Below are positions 57,401-64,000 of a stretch of DNA of 64,000 nucleotides, piece after piece; positions within the stretch are counted from its first letter, which is position 1; the number at the start of each line of letters is the position of its first letter. The notes beneath the pieces are model-generated. The model had not been told where the DNA came from. It was given only the letters and a program-made list of their open reading frames with translations, and searched no databases. The position numbers and the translations under genes are program-made. Origin of the DNA: Ignelater luminosus (taxonomy: Eukaryota > Arthropoda > Insecta > Coleoptera > Elateridae); the NCBI GenBank assembly GCA_011009095.1, contig VTPC01000393.1:26686-90685 (forward strand). Direction: 5' to 3'.

Positions 57401-60400
57401 CTGGTTTAAATGATCTTAAGTTTAGAAATGGTAAACGTTTTAGGACTTACGACTACAGACCTTTGTGACATCGCAAGACTGTCTATCACTACTGATCCAC
57501 AATCGACGCTACTTACTAAATGGATTTGTCAAGATAGAAAATAAGGCAATCAATGTTCAGTTGTACCATCACAGACAAACACCTCTCTTATCTAATTTTC
57601 TAAGATTCTACTACGATTTGAAATACTGATCCCTAAATGAAGAAAAATTTCTAGAAAATAAAATTATAAACTTCGTGTTACTGCAGTATTTAGTGGTCTG
57701 TTAAACATTTTTGCTAAAGTTGGGACTTGAACGAACAATAGATTTTACTGCTTGGAGATTTCCGCCTTACCGGAGTTTCGTTTAAATTAACGACAGCAAC
57801 AAACAACAACAACCTTTACGTAGTTTTTTTTGAAAGAGAATGCTCATATCGATTATAGAAATAAGTATCTTGTTATTTCTTTATTTGCTTGGGCATCATA
57901 TTTACACATAAAACTTCTGTTAAATTTGTTTATTTTAATGTGAAAACATACTACATTAAACTCTCCGTTTCCTCTTTCTCAGAAATCATTTAAAATACAA
58001 ACATAAAGTAGCAAAACATACGAAAAGGAAAGTATCTTTTAATGGCGATTCAATATTTGCCTTTCAAAATCAATATTGTGCATGAAACCCGCATGAAACC
58101 AACTCCCGTCTGAATATAAACATATAACTTGCAAGTTATATTTGAAAACGATTGTTTGCTATTTACGATTCCTTTACTTCCTCCTACTTCTTATTTCAAA
58201 CCACTCAAGTTAAAGCGAAATGTTAGGTTTTGAATAAATGGAGATTCTATAGAACGAATATTGCATTAGTAGCAGATATGTCTTTTTTAAATAAAAAGTT
58301 TTCAAAATGCGAAGCATTTTAAAATTTCTTAGACACGCTTTTCAAATAAAATTGTAATAAAAAAAAAATCTTAACTTCCTAAACTTACTTTTACCACAAG
58401 GAGTAAGTTAATTACGCCAAGCAAAAAATTTTTAACTTTTACTTCTGCTGTTTAAAATTCAATAAGCTGTACGCAAATAAAATAATTAATTAGACGCAGC
58501 CTGTGTTCTATTTAAGAAAAATTTTTATACAAAGCAAATGAATAAAAGAAATTCGTATTTGCCTTCTAGCGAGTCTATCCTTGCGCCTTTATCATAAAAA
58601 TATAATTAATTATACTGTTGTCTCGAAAAAACATTCTGTAATTAATGATTTAACTCTTCCCTCTCGACTTCAATTCCCAAAAGATCTTTTCTCATTTGTT
58701 GTACGTAAGTGTCTGTAAGAAACATTTTTTTTGTATTTTCTGGAAATTAATTTATTTCAAATAAAAACAAATCACGTAAGCAATAAAAGTTAGTTCTCTT
58801 GAGAAATATGAAAACTCTCTACCAATTGAAAGTATTGTCACATATCCCAGTTAATCGAAATTCCCAAGTCTGATTTAAAGGAGTCGTGGTAGCAATAGAT
58901 AACAAAGGGTGATAACGAGCGTATAGGGAAATCGAAAGTCTCACCACAAATCTAATACGAGTTACCAACTGGATCATGATTTATTATCAGATTTACGATA
59001 GTAGTCTATAAACAGGATCAGCTTGTTCTTGTTGCATCCAACAACTAACAAGACCGATGAATAGGGGGAACTAGGGAAATCTGCCTGTTGTAAACCTGTT
59101 TCAGAGACGAGAACGCTCCAACTTGTGAAGGTAAGTTTGACGTTTTTGTTAAATTTTGTACCTAACAAATATAGACAAGTTAGATAGTTTAGAAACTTTC
59201 AACAAAAACTTACTAGGCTATAACAATCAATTCAGTATAAGAACATCCTTCAAATGTATTGATTCTCTTATCAGACTGCAGTATATAGGAAATTGCTGAA
59301 CAAGCAATTTCTTAACAGAAGTTAAATTAAAAAATTAGTTTGCTGTTACTTACCACGAAAAAGAGAAATATCAAGAAAAGATATCAAGATCGGCATTAAT
59401 CAAAGTAAAAATTGGATTTTCTTCCTGTAATTAATGATTTAGTTACTTATGTCGGAATGGGAAATTGATTGTAAATTGCAAATAAAATCAGATAGAAAAA
59501 CTTATAAAAGTGTAGACGCTTTTTTAGAAAATTACAATGCGAAGGAACTTCCATAAAATTCTTGTGATGCTCGCGATAAGTATCTTTTCCAATATAAGGC
59601 ATAGTGTACACAAAAGCCTAAGCTGTTAAGAATTGTTGTCACAGAAAGTAGAAATGAGAGAATAATTTAACTACTTTTCGCATACAAAATTACTTTTGAA
59701 ACAAGATATACAGAACTTATAAAGTTGTTATGTGGAGAACTGTAATAAAAGTGTCTATCAGGAACGGAATGGCTTTTTTAGTTATAAATTAGAAAGTGTC
59801 GAAAACAAAAGTTTATGCGTATATTACAGTTACAGAATAGTAGTTGAATAACTTACAACGGAAGAGTCAATTAATAATATTCACTTTCCATTATATATTA
59901 GTACCTTTTTTAATAAACATTTAAATCTTTTTCCTAGAACTATAATTTACTATGCATGTAAATATATCGGGGTTTAGTGCTAAGGTAAATGGTATTTTTC
60001 TGCTAACTTAGCCTATTCGCTTCGGTTTTTTTTTAATTTCTCGTCAGCGACTAAGACCACTGGTGCTTACCACATAACGGAAATAATTAGAATTCAAATT
60101 TCATTATAATAAGATTAGTTAAAAAAAGATGGCGTAGTGATGGATCAAAAATTTACACTAAATCCTCATTTTAGGTCTGTTCTTGGGTAAGTTTAAAATG
60201 TTTAGAGGGTTTTGACAAGGTTCCAATAGAATTGTTTCTTTTATCCGAAAAAAATGTTTTTGCTACTCAACTCAGTACTTATATTAAAAATTTCCCAATA
60301 GGAAAACTAAAACCTTGTTGTTCTAACTTATAGTGGGGTTTATCGAGACACTTTAGAAATCATCTTTAATAGAAGAGCAGTAATCGTCATAACAACAGTA

Positions 60401-61130
60401 AAGCAAATCAAAAACGACTTTGGGTCGACTCACTATCAGGTACTTTTGGACAAAGTTTATCTAAAGCAAATTAAGCCCAAAGACACTTCAATGTAAATCT
60501 TCGGACTAACAATCTCAGTACTTGGCATTAGGTCAAGTCTTGGATTCATTGCATGAAAAATCATACGACGTATTACTTACTCTACATAATAGATAGTAAT
60601 AATCACAAAAAGGTAGTCTTCATGGTAAGTCAATTCACAATTATTGACTTTACACCTAAGTACTTATATCAGGTTGAGCTGCTCTGTTTAGAGTCAGCTC
60701 TTTTGCAGTTATTACTTATTATTAACTTCTTCTTGCATTATGCTCTTAGCAAAGTAAAGGCTTAAGTCAGAACTCATATAGGCATTAAGACAAATTGGAA
60801 AAACACGACACAATTAATAGTTCTGAGTCATTTCTGTGTAATATGGAGATAGTTTGGTTCAATTGTGTAAGAAAGAAAACTTAAAACTGACTAACACTCT
60901 GCAATTCGTCAACGAGAAGGTCATATACATGATAATGAACTGCAAATAGCTACAACTTATTATAAAAAAATCAAATACTTAAATATATTGCAGTATACTA
61001 TGTACATCCAGGTGTGATGTGCCATACGGTCACATAACTTTTCAGTAGCAGTCAAAAACTTGAAAAAAAGATTATAATCAAAATAACTGAGCGACTGTGA
61101 AGGGTGTCAGAAACCTGAAAAATAGTTAAA
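54439..61130. other. Non-coding, AT-rich
   Basis: Nearly 7 kb without a recognised gene. Noted: a 20-bp perfect palindrome at 58122-58141, a microexon-like site at 59105-59130, and unsupported frames at 58974-59168 (minus) and 60553-60765 (plus). Confidence 0.45.
59105..59130 (+). other. Microexon-like sequence, 26 nt
   Basis: An acceptor (GTTGTAAACCTGTTTCAG), 26 bases (AGACGAGAACG...TTGTGAAG) and a consensus donor (GTAAGTTT) follow one another. Two frames are open (DENAPTCE or TRTLQLVK). Entered in phase 1 it would also be compatible with 45650-45706. Support is motifs only. Confidence 0.22.
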
Positions 61131-61135
61131 TTAAG

Positions 61136-61431
61136 CTAGCACGTTGACGACGGCTTAATAGTCTGAAAATGACGTTTTTTTCGGACGGCGCATTAAAAAT
61201 TGTGTCTTTAAGAAAACGGTATAGAATAAAATCCGGTGGACCAGAGACAGGAAAAGGTTTCTGGAACGTCGTGGAACAGTTTTGCATAAGATCACAATAT
61301 AGTGTAACAGCAGTAGTGTACACTGTATCCCAAATAACCATTACTGTGAGACAATCCTTTCCGCCACGCTGTTCCCACAATATATTCGAGTAAGACATGG
61401 GGTTTATGTCACGCCATCGTCAACGTGCTAG
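61136..61431. mobile_element. Short element with 19-bp terminal inverted repeats, unclassified
   Basis: The ends are CTAGCACGTTGACGACGGC (61136-61154) and, on the opposite strand, CTAGCACGTTGACGATGGC (61413-61431), with 18 of 19 bases matching. The 296-bp unit is GC-richer than its flanks. TTAA stands one base outside the left end (61131-61134), which would suit a piggyBac-type target, but no TTAA is preserved on the right. Frames through it (61169-61393 plus, 61126-61398 minus) are unrecognised. Confidence 0.6.
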
Positions 61432-64000
61432 ACATCGATCAATTATGGAAGAGTAAACTTTCGAGTTGGAAAAACCATAACTAATCTATACCCAAAGAAT
61501 ATTTTCAAAAATACAGTAATAATTAAAAATGACACGGGGCAAGCAAAAAGAAATAATGATGTTGATTCCAGACTACTTTGAATGGTGTATGCAGTTTTTC
61601 CAAAAATAAACAAAAAAAAGAAAAAGGAAAAACAAAAGAACGTCTGCCTTGTAAAACACAGAAGATACCATGCGGGATCTCAAAGGTGGAAAAAGGTGGA
61701 AAAAGATACGAGCCTGTTGAAGATTGCTGACAACAAAATATGACACAACCCAAGCAATCAAAAACATAAAGGAAACGGCTGATATCTGTAAACTGAAGCA
61801 CTGTCTACTAGTGGATAAATATGGACAACAATGGTATCGAAAGTAAGATATCTGGGTAAAATTCTTTTATGATGAATGTTCTAAATGAAGATTCTCTCTA
61901 ATTAATAAAAGATGGCAAGACTTTAGACTCAGTTCGTACAGAAACTAAAAGAAAATTTCTTCTTCCAGAGAGCGCTCTATATGATATGCAGATGTCTAGG
62001 CCCACAAGCTCAAAGATAAAAAACTAGTGAATAAGCATCTTTTAGAAAACAAGTATGGACAAAAATACATGGGATGATGACTAATTTTTAAACCTCCGGC
62101 TGCACAAGGCGTTTTTAAAGCAATCATTAACTAATGTGATGTTAACTTTAAAACCCAGCGATTTGGTTAGAAAATTCTGAATTGACCTCTGAATTCTACA
62201 ATTTCTGATTGGTTTACGACATTCTTAACTTGACAACACAGCGAAGAATGCTTTTTGCAACAGGGGGTTACTAGAAGTAAGAAAACAGAGATAAACGTAG
62301 AGGTTTAATTTTCAAACACCTGCTATTAAACGTACATTTTCTTATTTGCGAAGTTCGGCATTAATAAGAAAAAAGTCGCTTTAGAAATTCCATCTACACG
62401 TTCTTAAAACCTTTTACAACTCTGACACGGTAAGAGATATCAAAAAACTTTTGAATTGCCAACTTTCGTAACTTTTCCTAATTGTTCAGTACAACATTTG
62501 TTTCTACTCCACTTCTTTTTTCTATATTCAAAAAACTACTACACTATATTTAAATTCTAAATACTTTTTAAGATCAAACATTTTCAAATAAGAGTTGTAG
62601 CAAATTTCTTTAATTAAATGTGGAGATTTACACTTTGCAGTACAAATCTGCTTCAATATAAACGGTTTAACCCATTTTCTTTACAATAATTCAGTTTCAT
62701 GTCCAGTTTTAAAAAATTGCTTTTATATTTGATTTTTTCCGTTCAGGTTTCTTAGAAAAAAGACCACTTTATTATTAAATTTAAGCAGCGATCTATCACT
62801 GCTTCAAAAGGGTGCAAAAAATCCCAGAAATCTGCAGAACAGGAAAATTCTTTGTCGAAATTTATTGCCACGTAGATATGAAGAAATTCCTGACACGTTT
62901 CCGGTTGTCAAATTGTGTCCACATCGACGATTTGAATTATTTTACATGGACAGTTAAACAGTTTACTACGGTAAATTGTAAGCTTGCACGTGCTTTGATG
63001 CAAAACTTGATTAATTAGAACACGCATCGCATACAAGGAATTATAATTGGATTCATAAGATGCAAACGTGACTTTCTCATTAAATAATCGTTGCGGCCTT
63101 ATTTAAGATTTAAAACAATTGAAGTATGGAAAGTTTGACTAAATATTTACCTTAAGACTTCACCCAGTTAAATTTCTTACTTACTATTATAACTTAGTGC
63201 ATGTATCCTTTGTAAATTAATATTCAAGTAGCAATTTAGTTTAACCTCAAATTATGCCATCGTTTACCTGTATTGTAATATGTTTTCAGCCTAACACTGA
63301 TGTTCTAGGGTTTTAGTGAGAAATTATGGACTTTCACATTTAGAATTCAGTCACGCAATTGTTAGGCAACTACTCCTCAACAATACAAGTCCATAAACTT
63401 TCTAAGTTTCAGTCACAAAATATATTGAATGGCCTGTCTGCTGGGGATTTATGAAGACTTACTAATGTTATAAAAATCTCGAAACCTTAAAAACTTACTT
63501 TTACTTGCATGTTGCTGAAATGTTTTAAAGATTTACATAAAATATCTAAGGAATAGAAATTCTAATGAATTTAATTAAAATAGAATTCCTGTGTTAACTC
63601 TCTTGGCAACGAACCTAATTCAGTGCCCTTTCGGAGCCAGACGGAATTAACTTTCTCGTGGTCTTAATATTGTCTGACTAAGGTGTTGTACGACCTAAGT
63701 TTGCCATTATCTTATTGCATTATATAATATAGTGAAGTCAGAAGTTGGTTTTGAATTTATTACTAATATAATAGTATTATGAGGAAGCGAAGTTACATGT
63801 TTAAGGAAACTTGTCTCTTGTTTATGCTTTGTCCTTGCTGCTTCAATTTACAGAATATCTATAATGTACAGTACAGTCCGCTAGAAAATAATGAAATGCA
63901 AAATTAAAATACAGAAAAGTATTTTAATGCAATGACATTACGTTTAAGATGGAGTCCCATCTTGTGGGTTTTTTAGAAAATAGCGCACAATACCTCAGGT
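61432..64000. other. Non-coding, AT-rich
   Basis: No recognised gene. 61600-61700 is strongly purine-rich. A frame at 62812-63018 has mixed composition (CHVDMKKFLTRFRLSNCVHI) but no recognised family. Small perfect stems occur near 63905 (ATTAAAATAC with its complement) and near 63950 (AAGATGG with CCATCTT). Confidence 0.4.

Noticed and set aside
59354..59432. Minus-strand segment EENPIFTLINADLDIFS before a stop, next to a strong donor at 59348
   Set aside because: The stop comes before the donor, so acceptor and donor do not support the same exon, and the acceptor is weak.
1..64000. CRISPR arrays, bacterial operons, rRNA and intact tRNA genes
   Set aside because: None seen; the sequence is eukaryotic in every recognisable part.

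Overview
The window is AT-rich animal nuclear DNA, most likely from an insect or another arthropod. Evidence: one clear eukaryotic housekeeping gene (LCMT1, with a spliced 5' UTR), eukaryotic splice signals, several classes of arthropod-type transposable elements (rosa-like DD41D, irritans-type mariner, hAT, jockey/CR1-like LINE relics, a probable LTR) and very long non-coding stretches. No bacterial operon structure is visible. The species cannot be named from the sequence. A 400-base run of N (20214-20613) is an assembly gap. Layout: 1-8471 is mostly AT-rich non-coding DNA with a decayed rosa/mariner-type transposase (626-1114), a small secreted-protein-like ORF (4382-4663), a candidate first coding exon (5080-5107) and a striking 129-nt hairpin (6120-6248). 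At 8474-9794 lies an apparently intact DD41D transposon. 12700-14360 is a GC-richer island of unknown nature. LCMT1 (16020-16978 plus a non-coding first exon near 17.1 kb) is the only confidently recognised host gene. 19775-19973 is a degenerate tandem repeat ending in a perfect hairpin. After the gap come a probable LTR (20705-21078) and a large imperfect inverted repeat (21121-21277). 25847-26730 is a foldback element. Relics of two non-LTR reverse transcriptases lie at 27003-27290 (minus) and 30462-31175 (plus), on either side of an intact irritans-type mariner (28940-30233). 36492-36666 is a long-armed inverted repeat whose arms carry a hammerhead/Penelope-like motif. 43832-44925 is a dead mariner. 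46494-46998 is a MITE that still holds the first codons of its parent transposase. 49708-51644 is a hAT element with a decayed 8-bp target duplication. 61136-61431 is a short element with 19-bp terminal repeats. How the parts relate: LCMT1 (PP2A C-terminal methyltransferase) is a stand-alone gene. The two intact transposases belong to different families, each with full terminal repeats and TA duplications, so two independent recent invasions are likely. The rest is older transposon debris, plus scattered exon-like islands with splice signals that may belong to a large-intron gene. Three of those islands on the plus strand (5080-5107, 45650-45706, 54314-54438) are phase-compatible, but this is a hypothesis: short splice-flanked open frames arise by chance in DNA this AT-rich.
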